A stretch of 64,000 nt of DNA from Cephalopachus bancanus (taxonomy: Eukaryota > Chordata > Mammalia > Primates > Tarsiidae). Position numbers and translations under genes: made by a program. The stretch is from contig JAPVLO010000153.1 of the NCBI GenBank assembly GCA_027257055.1, positions 1,612,001-1,676,000 on the forward strand, in the 5' to 3' direction. How positions within the stretch are numbered: the first letter of the stretch is position 1; each line of letters begins with the position of its first letter. The notes below the pieces were generated by a model. That model saw only the letters and a list, made by a program, of their open reading frames with translations, searched no databases and had not been told where the DNA came from. Shown piece after piece: positions 24,010 through 35,476 of this stretch.

Positions 24010-24572
24010 GATGAAACCCCAGCCTTTCCCCAAAAAACCACGGCATTATCTTTTGGAGGTCAGGCCCCTTATAGTATACTCAGAATTTGTTCCTCTGGAT
24101 CAAATAGTCAGCCAAAGTTGTTATGTGGAAGTTTTGAAAAGGTTGTGTCGTGATTTGTGGAAGAAATTCCTGAGTTGTGGATAACAGGTAACTGGTTCTT
24201 CCACCATGACAAAACACCTGCCCACACTATGCTGAGTGTTCAGCAGTTTTTGACCAAAATCAGCATGATTCTTTACCCTCCCTTTTTGCCCAATCTTGCT
24301 CCAAGTGACTTTTTTTTTTTTACTTTCTTGGATGAAAAAAATCCTCAAAGGGAAACGTTTTGCCAGTGAGGAAGTGGTGAAACAAAAAATGGCAGAAGTT
24401 CTAAAAGGTATTAAAATTGATGAGTTTGAAAAAGTTTTGAGCAGTAGAAAAAGCATCTTGATAGGTGTATTGAATCAAATGGAGGGTACTTTGAAGGTGA
24501 CTGAAGTTTAAACATGTAAGAATAAATACACAATTTTTTAATAAATAAATCCCTGGTTTTTTGGGGGGTCCC
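24010..24572 (+). mobile_element. Internally deleted mariner copy A
   Basis: A Tc1/mariner-type element of about 560 bp. The 3' inverted repeat is 'ggttttttggggggtccc' (24555-24572). The 5' end is degenerate, with 'cccaaaaaaccacgg' near 24029. After about 110 bp of 5' UTR-like sequence shared with copy B ('atttgttcctctggatcaaa', 'gtcagccaaagttg'), it jumps to the C-terminal part of the transposase. The N-terminal DNA-binding half is missing. Uninterrupted full-length mariners are about 1.3 kb. Confidence 0.88.
24130..24511 (+). pseudogene. Mariner transposase C-terminal remnant (copy A)
   Basis: Two overlapping frames (24157-24369 and 24296-24511) together cover the end of a mariner transposase (DDE/D superfamily). 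In the first, 'GNWFFHHDKTPAHT' holds one catalytic Asp (residue 18) and 'PNLAPSDFFFF' a second (residue 51). The 32-residue gap is two short of the D34D spacing expected for mariner, which fits a 6-bp deletion. A frameshift at the T run (24309-24320) moves the tail to the next frame, where it reads 'KRFASEEVVKQKMAEVLKGI' and ends near the usual C-terminus. The helix-turn-helix part and the first catalytic Asp are absent, so no active enzyme is possible. Known mariners of this kind in primates (Hsmar group) are fossil. Confidence 0.88.
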
Positions 24573-27500
24573 TTCTCATATTGTTGTTCTCTTGTGAATG
24601 CCTCCAAAGAAGTCATTGACAGTCTCTTTAGAATTAAAATGGTAAAAGTATCTAGTATCAATATCATTTACCTGATAGAGGAGGTACTAGGCAGTGTCTT
24701 TGATATTTATCCTTTAAGATACATTATCCACCAGAAACTATTGGTATCCTGCTCATATCCCTATTTCTATGCCCACCAATGGCTTTTTTAATGCAAGATC
24801 ATGTGATTGGGAAGGGATGTGGGAGAGACCCTTAACTGATAATGAAAGGATATTGGTAGATAAATAGCCAGCTTCCTCAATCCCCATGTGCAGTAGCTCT
24901 GAGGCATTTCTATAATATATCCTAGATGCCCCCAGTGGGATGGAGCCCCAGTTCTCACAATGGTATCCTGCTTATTAGTGTACCTTGCACTGTTTTTCCC
25001 CCCTTTCCTGTCTCACTTCTCCTGTGATCCTTTTGTGATTACCTCTCAAGTTACTTGTGCTAAAATCTTAGTCTCAGGGTCTGCTTTGGACTAACTCAAA
25101 CTAAGCTACACATAGAAAAAAATTCATTTTAATTTTTGAACACAAAAATCTATGGTGTCATTGATAACAGTAGAAAAATTCATACAGTGTAGAAAATTAG
25201 AAAGTTACCTGAAATTTAACCAGTCTTTGCTCTAAGCTAGTCTTTAAAACTTCTGCTTTTCAGTCTCAATGCAATCAATCTAGTTTGGCCACTCATTAAA
25301 ATTTTTTTCCTGAGCTCTAATATAAAAGGCAGTAACAAAGATATAAATAAATATAACATTTTTCTATTTATAAAGATATTAGATTGTACTTTTGAGAAGA
25401 ATGAGAACATATATAAAAAGTTAAATGATAACAGATAAAATAATATGCAGGTATGCCAAGGCGTAAATGATAAAATGTAAGGTGAAAATAGAGACAGTAT
25501 ATTTCATAGATGTTCCGAGAAGAAGATATGGATATGGAAAGTGTACTGGCAAATATTACAGGTGAAGAACCTTGATGGGAGTAGAGAAAGTTTTGCAGAT
25601 GCAGAAGGGAGAAGGTATTCTGCATGTGTAGCATTCCGACTGAGATAAAAGATTTTTTTAGGGGAGTACTGAATTTAAAAATAAGTAGGTACATTGTCCT
25701 TAGGTAAATCTAAATGCAAGGCTAGGGAGTTTAAAAGATAAATACTATTCTCCTTTTTCTTCTTCTTTTTATGTTTGCTTTTGCTGCTATTTAAAACAAA
25801 AACAAGACAGTTCTATTCATTTATTCTCTAATTTGTCTATTCCTTAAACATTCTGAGCTTCTGCTCTACTTAGAGGCATACACTGGGTTTTGTTACCTGG
25901 TGAAAGAAGATGAAAGGAAAGAAGAAAATAATGACTCACAACTTAGATAATTAAGAACATAGGAAACTAGAAGGAAGAATTGAATTTGGTTATAGACAAA
26001 TTATATATTTATTTATTCACTAACTTTTCCAGAAAGATGTAAGACAGGCTACATAGAACTCACATAGTATATGGTTTTACAATATGAAAGGTCTTTCAGA
26101 CTTATCTTGCTCTCTGATTCTATTCATTTTCTCAATTACCATTGGAAAACCTAACTGGCACCCCTCCTCAAGGCATTTTTCAGAAAATTATGGTATTGGC
26201 TAGTGGCCATTTGGGGATGTGGGAAGTAAGAAGGCTCCAGGCAAAGTAAATCTGTCCTGAGATTGGTCTCAGGCCTCTCTTGTTCAAGGACAGGTGACTC
26301 TTTCATCTTTCTCGTTTGTTGTTAACAAGGTTTCCGGTTTGGATTAGCTCTACAGGATCCTGGAGTGGTGGGAGAGATGGGCTCCAGGTACCAGTCAAGA
26401 CCACCTTGTCAGATGCATTGATTTCACAAAACCTTCTATATCTGCTTTGGTCCTAGAGATCTGGGAAAATATGTAGTTAATGTTCCAACACTTTATGACA
26501 TTTTAAGAGCTGATATGAGGCTTTGAGTTACAGTTGCACCAAGGCCTGCAGATAGACTTCTCTCCTACCTCCTTTTTGTCCCCCATAATTTTGGTGTATG
26601 AATGATTGGTGGTATTTATAATGCTATATTGTATGTCAACCAACAACAAACAGAATGCTTCTGAATTCGAATTTAATTTATTCACAGCACAGTGTGCAGC
26701 CAGATGATGATGGCAAGTTAATGGGCTTTGCCTTAATGAGATAACTGTTTGCCTCCCAGGTTTGAAGGTTTATGCTGGTTTTATTTGTCAGCCATACCTA
26801 AGCGGATACAAAAAAAAAAATTGTAGCTTTATGCTGACATGTTATCGGGCCTATTTGCAGAAAGAGACAGCTGTTATGGCCTCCTCCTGGCTCTACTTTT
26901 TGGAGCATTTTAAGTCCCCTCCTCTCCATCTTGGCAATTAAATGCAATATACCCTGGGGCTCACCCATGTGATTAAGATGAAGAGGCTGTTCAGGTTGCT
27001 TGTATTCCATGGAATTACAGCTGAATTCCAAGTAAGTGTACTGCTTCTGTCTCTTTGTACAACCTGTTCTCTCCCACTTCTAACCATAGGATTTAAGGTC
27101 CTGGAAATAATATGACATGAGAACCTAACAACTCCCAAAGAAAGAGAAATTGACAAGACTCTCGGCCTTACCTTTTTAAATATTTTGGTCTTTTTTTCCT
27201 CTCAAATTATTTTTTGTTTTCCCATTCACTTCAATTACACTGAGTCTTTAATCCTGGCTAACAACCACCTCTTTCCTGTCTGTCTTTCTGTTAACTTATT
27301 AATGCTCAGCAATTAGAAGAAAAGGGCAACAGCTCTATTAACACAACCAAATTGATTCATAATCAGACATGAACCTGGAACTGGGTAAGAGTTTTACAAG
27401 CACTAAAGGTTAATAGAACCATTCTCCAGCCTATTTTCCAAGCCAACCTTCGTGTGATTTTCTGACCTCCACCCCAGGCATACTGTCATTGCATAAGAGC

Positions 27501-30346
27501 TTTTGGCATGGGTGGCATGTAGGTGGAAGTTATTTCTGAGCATTAATAGCTTTTTCAACTATTGAACAATTATTACAGCATCCCAACATGTAGCTCCAGC
27601 TAGGTTCAGAATAAAACAATTATATAGTTAATTCAGCATTTATCTAGAAGACTGGCTTCCAAATTAAAAAGCATGTTTAGTTGAAGCTAGCACTTATTTA
27701 TTCCATGGGGATTTTTTTCATAGGCTCTATTTGCCAGTATGAAACACCCACATGAAGCTCTTTTTTTGGAATTGACTAGTTGAGTAAGATCACAGCCCAA
27801 TCAATTTTAGAATGAATAGCAAGCTGGATAGAAGCCATGCTTTCCATTACTGGTTAATTGCTTTAGTATGAATGTGATTGGCTAATCCATCCTCCAAAGC
27901 CAAGGATAGTTTAAAACAGCCTCTAGATGGGAATTCACTAGGAGGCAGGAACCAAACAATGGCCCTTCTCACCTCCCCATCCCCAATATACTTTGATTGC
28001 TCTTTAAAACAAAACAAAACTTAAATGCTTACTTATTACTGAAGTGTTTATTGCTTTATAAAAATGCTTTATGACATTGGACTGGGCAAAGATTTAAAAA
28101 AAAAACCTTAGAAGCACAGGCAACAAAAGCAAAAACAGAGACAAATGAAACTACATAAAAATCTCTGATAGTTCTAAATCGTAATTTCACCGTCTTCCCT
28201 CTTGTTCAAATATACTTTGTCTTGCATTTTACTTTTCAGAAAACTTATTTTTATTGACCACTTCCTGAAAGTAAACTCTGATAACCTGTTTCAGAGACGG
28301 AGTTGAGAAAGTCTTTTGTCGTTGATTTTTCAAGCATCAGTGGCATCATTCCTATATAAGGAGATGTGTAGACTTGAATAATTCTTTACCTTCTGAATGT
28401 ACCCCCTTTTGAAATTCTGTCATGCATTTGAGGGTGATAATTGTTTTCCTTTGACTCACTGGTTAAAATGTGGCAGGATAAGTATGTCCCAATCAGCATA
28501 ATTTCTATTTTGGGAGCCAGGAGAATCTGACTTATGTGCCCTTCCTTAATGAGAGACCCTGAACACTGGACATAATAAATTGATACTTGAAAATAGTCTG
28601 TCACCAGGAATTATTCTCTGCAATGCAATAAACCAGCCCTGGTATGAATTCAGTTGGCAGGCTCTTCAAAATCACAAATCAAAATCGACTTTCCCTTTTG
28701 TTGACTATGCTCAACACTATGATATTAAAAAAACAGGTTTCTCCTCAGGGCCATGGACTTAGATTCTCATCAATGGAAAATTTTTTCCGGAGCTGTGTCC
28801 AGAAAAACCATGTTACATATTTATGCACTGCTAATAGCTGTCTATGTTGACAAAAGTGTATCGAATAAGCTCTTCCTTTCACTTCAAGAATGTGAACCTA
28901 TTGTTATTTCCTTTCCTCACTTTTCTTTTTTATGGTGGAATATTCCAACTATTTTAATAATTAATTGCCAATATTAACACTCATACTAATAGCAAAACCC
29001 TTATATACAGCTTACTATCTGCTACCATAATAAAAAAGCCTACCAGGTGCTAATAAAATAACTTTGGCACAGCTGTGCTGTGAGTAATTTGTTGGTGGCT
29101 CTGCTTTGATGCATAAACAATTAGTGAGCTTCAGTCTATGGCACCTATTTAAAATGGGATTGGTCATTTCATTATTCATTTTTATTAAGTTATCATTATT
29201 CATTTATAGTTATCTGTAGCTCTGAAACTACTGATAACTATACTACTGCCTACAATGTATACTCTTTTATTAATTCATGTATTATTAGCTTTCCAGCATG
29301 TATTGCAGTTTAACGATATTACAGGACCTGAATCATTTGTTTAAGTAATGAGGACAAACTAAGACTTGGGCTTATATTTCAGCAGGAGAAATGTTGCTCA
29401 ATTACAGATAAACAGGTTGTTCTTGGCAGACAAAGTTGATATTACTGCCCAGGTAGAAGATATTGGCTGATGCTATCTGGAAAGCACTGAATGAGCCCCT
29501 CTAACCCAAACCAAAAATGTGACTCCATCTGTTTCTCCTAGTACCGGACGTGCTATCAATAGCATTTTATCCCTTTGAGTCTAACTTTGCCATCATCAGA
29601 CAGAATGGATTACAATATCATTAGTCCTAAGACAATTTGAAGGGTCTGGGGTACAAGTGTCAAGAAACCCTAACTCAAGGAAGATACTCACTGTTAGACC
29701 AGGGAACATAATATTTAAAATATCAGATAAATAATTGAATTACTACTCTGAGAAATATCGTTGTCATCACTGTTCACCTCTAATAAAGGCTACCAGTTAT
29801 AATATGAGATTTAATTAAAGATACTAGTCTAGAGATGAGTTTTGTTTTTTAAAAAAGGAAGTATATCCACAGACTGATTTGCACTTTACTAATATTTGCA
29901 TTTAAAAGAATATTGAAATAATTTAACTATGAGAAAAGCAGATTCCAACTTTTATCACCAAAATAGCTCAAAAAAAGCACCTAGATAGGACAAGGTTAAA
30001 AGAAAAACTAAAAGGTACAAAATAGTATACAGGAATTCTCAGACCTATTTGCTATTTTGAGCACAATCACAGGCTGTCCTAGTACTTATACCTAGGTCTG
30101 GTCTGTCTGTACTTCACCCAACCTGCTCTGAATGCTTGTCAAAAAATATAATCATTTTGTTTTATCAACACATTCCAAGTTTCCTTAAGGAAAGATTCAG
30201 TTGCCATTTCCTCCCTCAGACTGCTAACTATCTCAGCATTCTTGCAAAAGGTCAGCAAAGTCTTTCCACCCTCTGTGCTCTTCCTTTCCTAATAACAATC
30301 ATAGCAATAACAATATAATTAATGATTACTAAGTCCCAGGTCCTGG
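24573..30346. other. Repeat-poor 5.8-kb block, no gene seen
   Basis: I recognise no Alu, L1, LTR or MIR over this stretch, in contrast to the rest of the window. It has long AT-rich stretches with many TAAT-type cores, for example 27540-27720 and 29030-29280. Short frames exist but none has family features. It could hold non-coding regulatory DNA, which one sequence cannot show. Confidence 0.45.
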
Positions 30347-30446
30347 AATGACTAAAAATATATACCTATATATGTTATATGTATAAATACACAATGTTGT
30401 TGATATATATATAAACTAATATATATAAATAACTAATATATATAAT
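30347..30446. repeat. AT-rich low-complexity tract
   Basis: Runs of 'tatata' with short AT palindromes. It provides the TA target next to the DNA transposon end at 30447 and reappears as AT-rich sequence at 35956-35990 on the far side of the provirus. Confidence 0.85.
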
Positions 30447-30729
30447 CATGTGTTGCTTAGTGACAGAGATATGTTCTGAGAAATGCATCAATATGCAATT
30501 TCATTGTTGTGTACTACACATCTAGGCTATATGGGATGGTCTATTGCTCTTAGGCTACAAACCTGTACAGCATGTTACTGAATATCATAGGCAACTGTAA
30601 CACAATGGTAAGTATTTGGGTATCTAAACATAACAAAGGTACAGTAAAAATACAGCATTATAATCTTATGGAACCACCATTGTATATGCAGTTTGTTGTC
30701 GATGGAATCATCATTATATGTTGCATGAC
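30447..30729 (+). mobile_element. Non-autonomous DNA transposon (Tigger/MER44-like)
   Basis: It starts right after TA with 'catgtgttgcttagtgac' and ends 'tatatgttgcatgac'. These terminal sequences are inverted relative to each other. Between them are 'gtactacacatctaggctat', 'taggctacaaacctgtacag', 'cacaatggtaagtatttggg' and 'cagcattataatcttatgg', which I associate with a short TcMar-Tigger-derived element (MER44-type; name from memory). It has no transposase. The right end is interrupted by the retroviral LTR at 30730, and the flanking TA resumes after 35955. Confidence 0.7.
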
Positions 30730-31210
30730 TGTTATAGCTGAACCATGACAAAGGAGAATCGCCAGCACACCAGATTCAAATTTTGTGTCCTTTAATAGCA
30801 TGCAGTCAAAAGTAGGCTCATGCCAAGAAAGTTCTCCACACTGAATGCAATCAGCAAGAAGCTTATAAAGGCAAAATCCGCAAGTGGACTACATAGCAGG
30901 GGGTGAGGGTACAAGGAACTAAAAACAAAAGGAACAATTTCTTTGATTTCGGTTAACAAGGCATACAATTACACAGAACTTGTGGCTAAAGAGTTTTCAA
31001 ATGATCAGCAAGAACAGTCAGCGTGAACAGCTCGGAGAACAAGGCTGTGGGTCTGTGGTCATGGGAACGTTACAACAATCACACGTACACACTGCAGGGG
31101 GGTCATTTTTATGTCAGGCAGACAGCTATGATGGAAAATTTTAACAAAATGGAGTTACTTATGTCAAGCAAGCTATTGCAATTATTTTACATGTTTTATT
31201 AGCTACTTTA
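30730..31210 (-). repeat. 3' LTR of the endogenous retrovirus
   Basis: About 481 bp. Read on the minus strand it begins near 'taaagtagctaataaaac' (the usual TG start is lost) and ends in 'gctataaca'. On the minus strand there is a TATA-like 'tttataag' (complement near 30863) and a poly(A) signal 'attaaa' (complement near 30792). Compared with the other LTR it has about 14 extra bases near 30930 ('aaaggaacaatttctt'). Confidence 0.93.
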
Positions 31211-31220
31211 TTCCCCCCTT
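31211..31220 (-). promoter_or_regulatory. Polypurine tract next to the 3' LTR
   Basis: The minus strand reads 'aaggggggaa' directly against the LTR edge, which is the expected site and composition for the plus-strand DNA primer. Its closeness to the integrase remnant shows that env is absent rather than unrecognised. Confidence 0.8.
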
Positions 31221-31399
31221 AGTTGTACATGAGTCAATTTGTTGACTTATCAATCATGGGTATGGAAATATAATAGGTTTTTACATGCATAAGTTTTACA
31301 GAATTGCTTCATTGTTTGACAAAATTGATAAACCAATTGAATATACAAGGCTTTATAAGCAAACTGAGGACAAGGAGGATAAGTGGACCAGCCAAACTG

Positions 31400-32235
31400 G
31401 TGATAAGAGTTTTTAACTAGGGGTTTCAGTTAAACAAGGATTGAAACCAAGATTTTTTTCTCTCGACTCAGATGTGATGAATTCAGGCCAATATCCTGTA
31501 AACTTTGAGCACTGTTGGAGTGGTGATGATGACAATAAAGGTTCCCTTCCAGGCAGGAGTTAGTCCTTTTTTTCTGGAATTTCTTGATGGAAACCAGATC
31601 TCTGGACTGGAATGAATGACAAGGCGTGGAAGATGGAGTGGGCAAAACATCACAGATGCCGGAGTGGACAGTGGCCTGAATCTGCTGGAGGGACTGAAGA
31701 TACTTTAACAGAGATTGATTAGTTATTTTTTCTAGGATGGGATCCCACAACTGAGGCAACAGAGGAGGGGTCTTCCAAACATGATTTCATGTGGGGTAAA
31801 CCCAGCCTTATATATAGGGTGCATTGGGTTAGAAGGAGCACCAAAGGTAAAATGCTTACCCATTTTTCACCAGTTTCTATTATTAATTTGGTTAAGGTAG
31901 ATTTTAGAGTTTGATTTATGCATTCTACCTGTCCAGAGTTCTGTGGTCGGTAAGCACAATGTGCTTTCCAGTTAATGTTTAGTGCTTTACTAACCAGCTG
32001 CACTGTGGATGAGTTAAATGCAGGATCATTATTGGAGCCAAGAGAGACTGGGAGCCCAAACCTAGGGATAATTTTATTTAACAAAAACCTTGTAACTGTG
32101 AATATGGTTTTATTTTTGGTGGCAAAGGCTTTTATCCATTCAGAAAAAGTATTAATAAACACCAGTAGATAGCCATACCCTGTACAGGGAGGTTTTATTT
32201 CAGTTAAATCTATTTCCCATTTTTTCCTGGGACTT
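31400..32235 (-). pseudogene. pol: integrase remnant
   Basis: Minus-strand frames cover the retroviral integrase core and C-terminal part. The core starts with the region of the first catalytic Asp ('EIDLTE', near 32215). In the 32162-31719 frame the second acidic position is Asn (residue 44, in 'LGSNNDPAF') and the Glu is kept (residue 80, in 'SGQVECINQTLK'), with the normal 35-residue spacing. The frame then shifts, and 31759-31430 continues with C-terminal sequence ('HSFQSRDLVSIKKFQKK'). The N-terminal zinc-binding region is not found upstream. It is inactive because of the lost catalytic residue, the frameshift and stops. Confidence 0.9.
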
Positions 32236-32395
32236 AAAAATAATTTTAGAGTCCTTGATCCACTATCCAGTGGAGTTTTTATGAGCTCCTGCTAGGTCCG
32301 TCTGTTCCTCCTCCTCTTGGGTATAGGTAGGCTGTTTTGGGAGAGAAGGAGCTGGACTTTTTTTTTATAGTCTTACCTACCACAGTAAGAAGACC
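32236..32395 (-). other. pol: collapsed RNase H-integrase linker
   Basis: Only about 160 bp separate RNase H sequence from integrase core sequence. In related proviruses the end of RNase H and the integrase zinc-binding domain would fill several hundred bases. A stop follows the last RNase H residues (near 32395), and an A run (complement of a T run near 32360) lies after it. This is best read as a deletion. Confidence 0.7.
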
Positions 32396-32875
32396 TCATT
32401 CCTTGTAGATCATGACATGCACATGAAGTATAGTGAAAGCATACTGGCTGTTGGTGAAAATGTTTACCCGTTTTCCTGTTTTCCAGTGCAGAGCCTGAGT
32501 TAAAGCAATTAACTCAGTTTCTTGAGCCGAGGTATCTTGAAGCAATGCCTGTGACCAGATTACATCATGAGCCATGGTTACAGCTGCACCAGCCTCGCAG
32601 ACTCCCTCTATTACCAAGCTGCTACTATCTGTGAACAAGTCAGCATCAGCCTGACTTAAGGGAGTGTCCCAAAGATCAGGTCGGCTAGCCTGGGAGATGT
32701 CCAACATGTCTTCACAGTCATGAACTGGCATTTCCAAATTATTATTGGGCAGCAGGGTGACCATGAAGCACTGAATAGGAGAGAAAGTTAGTCTAGGTTG
32801 GTCAAGTAAGAGGCTTTGATACCGGGTGATGCAAGTGTTTGACATCCAGTGACCAGAGGCTCCTCAGAGCAGAGT
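32396..32875 (-). pseudogene. pol: RNase H remnant
   Basis: The 149-codon minus-strand frame 32845-32396 holds a retroviral RNase H domain. The first catalytic Asp is in 'ADLFTDSSS' (residue 73). A conserved Glu is in 'AQETELIALTQAL' (residues 109/111). The next acidic position is Asn in 'NIFTNSQYAF' (residue 132). RT connection sequence lies upstream. It would have removed RNA from RNA:DNA hybrids. The Asn change and the downstream stop indicate a dead gene. Confidence 0.9.
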
Positions 32876-33690
32876 TTCAACAGCATGGGGAACAGTTAAA
32901 GCCAGGTTCTGGCCGAAAGTCATTTATCTGCTTTCTTAACTAGTATGGCTGTGGCTGCAATGGCCCAGAGAAAAGAGGGCCAGCCAGAAGCCACTGGGTC
33001 CAGTCTTTTTGACAAGTAAGCCACTGGTCTTCTTCAGGGTCCTAAGGTTTGAGTGAGGACCCCTTTTGCAAGTCCTCATTGTTCACAAATGAACAAGTGG
33101 AAAGGCTTGGTAACATCTGGGAGAGCTAGATCCGGGGCTTAAGTTAGAGCCATTTTTAACTGCTAGAACACTTGTTTTTTAGTAGCAGTCCATTTTAGGG
33201 GGTGATTTCCTGAAGTGGCTTTATATAAGGGTTTGGGAATTTTAGTGAATCCTGGGATCCACAGTTGGCAATACCCTGCCACCCCCAGAAATTCCCATAC
33301 CTGTTTCTTTGTGACTGGCTTTGGAATTTGAAGAATGACTTCTTTCCAGGCCGAGGTCAGGGCTTGTTTACCCTTTTTTAAGCCAGTATCCCAAGTAGGA
33401 AACTTCGGTTGAGCAGAGCTATGTCTTTTTCGCTGACACACGGTAGCCCAAGTCTTGGAGGAGCTATAACAGAACCTTCGTACCTTTTAAACAAGTCCAA
33501 GTCTGCAGCCTCAAGCAAGAGATTATCTACACATTGGAGTAAAGTGCATTCAGGGTGTAAGGCATGGAACCCTGACAAGTCCTGTTGCCAAGCTTCCTCA
33601 AAAAATGTTGGGGAGTTCTTATAACCCTGTGGTAACCAGGTCCAAATTAGCTGGCTGATGTCCCCTGAGCCAGGATCTGTTCATTCAAAA
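32876..33690 (-). pseudogene. pol: reverse transcriptase palm-thumb remnant
   Basis: Two overlapping minus-strand frames. 33578-33378 carries the RT palm around the active-site motif, which here reads 'LLQCVDNLLLEA': the aromatic residue is Cys and the second Asp is Asn. 33441-33163 carries the thumb region ('TKKQVWEFLGVAGYCQLWIP'). Upstream, palm sequence begins at about 33690 directly after the gag zinc-knuckle frame, so the fingers and protease are gone. From about 33160 to 32876 the connection region is out of frame. Several frameshifts make it non-functional. Confidence 0.9.
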
Positions 33691-33968
33691 GCAAAAATAG
33701 GTTGGCACAACTGTAGGGTCCCCAGTAGAGGGCAGGACCAGAACTGACTTTGGATCCTCTGTCTTTGGGCGGTGAGGGGAATTTTTTTTACCCAGTGACC
33801 CAGCTTTTTACAATATGCACATTGACTCTTGGCTAGCTGGATGCATCCAGTTTTCTTTTGTCCTTTTTTGGTTTCTCTTTTTGTTTTACTTGCTGGCCTC
33901 AAGCCAGATTGGGAGACCTGGATGGCAGCAACTAATACTTTTGTTTGCCATTTTGTTGCTCTGTTCAT
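33681..33968 (-). pseudogene. gag nucleocapsid remnant fused to RT
   Basis: A 95-codon frame that is rich in Lys and Gln, with one retroviral zinc knuckle: Cys50, Cys53 and His58 are present ('CAYCKKLGHW'), but the fourth ligand position (63) is Ile. In gag this domain binds the RNA genome. After about residue 70 the same frame runs into RT palm sequence ('QPIFAFE'), with no protease between. The deletion junction therefore lies near 33690-33760. Class I gammaretroviruses usually have a single knuckle, as here. Confidence 0.88.
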
Positions 33969-34037
33969 TTTCTTGTCTTCCTATTTCTGTTTCTTAGCAT
34001 TTTGGTTATTAAAAGCCTTCTGAGTTATCTTGAGCAG

Positions 34038-34440
34038 TTAAGAAATGTTTATTCCTGTGAAACCTTCAAGCCTCTGTAACTTTTTCCAGATGTCAGGAGC
34101 TGCCTGAGCAACAGAAGTCAAATTGATAACCCGAGTATTCTCAGGTGCCGAGGGGTCAAATAGGGTATAGGTATGGAATGTCTCCTGAAGACATTCAAGA
34201 AACGTCCCTGGTGACTCCTTGGGACCCTGAATAATCTTGGTAGTTTTGGAAAGATTAATAGGTTTTTGGACTGCTCCCTTCAAAACAGCTAATAAAGTCT
34301 GGTGATAAGTTTTTAATGTTCTAGACCCTGCCAAAGTGTTAGGGTCCCAATCTGGACAAGGGAAGGGAAAAACCTCCTCTAACACTTCCTGACTTTTTTT
34401 CCTTTATTCCAGCTGCTGAGGTGAGGACAGACTTTTTAGA
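34038..34440 (-). pseudogene. gag capsid remnant
   Basis: The minus-strand frame 34385-34038 (115 codons) contains the C-terminal half of a class I capsid protein, including the major homology region-like stretch 'IIQGPKESPGTFLECLQETF' followed by 'PDIWKKLQRLEG'. It is followed by the nucleocapsid frame after a short gap with stops. The N-terminal half of capsid is not open. Confidence 0.85.
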
Positions 34441-34920
34441 CTTAGTTCTAATGCATTCTGGCTTTTCAGAAGTATATAGGGTTAAAAGGCTGTTGACAAT
34501 CATCCCAGGTGGGAGGATGAGTGCACGTGATTGATTTTACCAGGAAGGTTAAAACCTATAGTTTGGATTTTGGCAAGATTTTATTCTCTTGAAAAACAGG
34601 TAAAACAAGTTTTCCTTGAAGAGTTAGCCAGGGGCCTTTGAATATAGCACCCTGTTGTTTTCAAGGTAGAAGCTCTGTTTCCATACAGTGTGGCTTATGA
34701 GATGAGTCCTGAGTTTTAAGAGAACATATTTTTAACCATGGAAGGGGTTTTTGGACTAAATTTAACCATTGGTTGATATAGGGAAACTGATCCAGGTGAC
34801 CAGGAGTCCCTGTGATGACCTTCCAAACAGACTTAGTAACATGAATATTCAAAGACACTATAAATGGTTAACCAACATTAAATGCAGGCCAATCTATTTT
34901 ATAGAGGGTCAGGAGCCCAT
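34441..34920 (-). pseudogene. gag N-terminal remnant (matrix region)
   Basis: The minus-strand frame 34858-34661 includes 'PYINQWLNLVQKPLPWLKIC', which fits the region downstream of matrix in class I gag. The rest is broken. The gag start codon cannot be placed with confidence; sequence complementary to 'cat' near 34856 is a candidate only for this fragment. The region 34441-34660 has no usable frame. Confidence 0.55.
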
Positions 34921-35476
34921 CTTTTGAAAGGCGAACACTGTAGTCCTCAGCAAATACAACAGAGAAAATTTTCAATATACAGTCCAGAGGACTGACAGGT
35001 CATGAATTCTGTGAACCTATAACAAACAGTGAACAAACAACAAGCAAACAGTTAAAATAAATAGTTAAAACATAGTGACAGACAGGGTGCATCCAGACCA
35101 AGTCAGAAGAGTTACGGATTCCTGGAACAACCTCAGGGCAGAAAACCAGAGTACTCTACTCAGCCAACATCTTGGCCTAATGAAGTGTCCAAAGGGTGGC
35201 CTCATCAGGCTGTGACTCCCTTAAACAGAATTGTGGCCACAAACAGAACAAAACAGATTCTTACCAGTAAACAGATCAAATTCTTACCTCCTAGGAGAAC
35301 GCAGAGTCTTCAGGAGTTTTTGATGTGGGAGAAAATCAGCGGTCATTCCTTCTCCCTCTGAGCCAGATGAGAAGTTATGGGGCCCTGGAATGATTCAGGG
35401 GGTGCCTCCCCTATAACTCCTCCACTGAGCCGGGGAGAGCTGGAGCGAGGTCACCTCGTGAGGTTGGCAACAATCT
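34921..35476 (-). other. Proviral leader between the 5' LTR and gag
   Basis: About 555 bp with no frame. It should contain a primer-binding site at the LTR edge (35476 downward) and a packaging signal. Read on the minus strand the bases after the LTR are 'agattgttgccaacctcacg', and I could not match these to a tRNA 3' end. The site is either diverged or shifted by a small insertion. Confidence 0.6.

Noticed and set aside
24157..24511. Possible domesticated transposase gene
   Set aside because: The frame is shifted at a T run, the DNA-binding half and first catalytic residue are missing, and the same decayed structure occurs at two other sites. It is a fossil.
31430..34385. Possible intact or co-opted retroviral gene
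   Set aside because: All gag and pol frames are short and interrupted, key catalytic residues are changed, and env is absent.
35460..35476. Primer-binding site to name the provirus by tRNA
   Set aside because: The bases at the LTR edge did not match a tRNA 3' end that I could identify with confidence.
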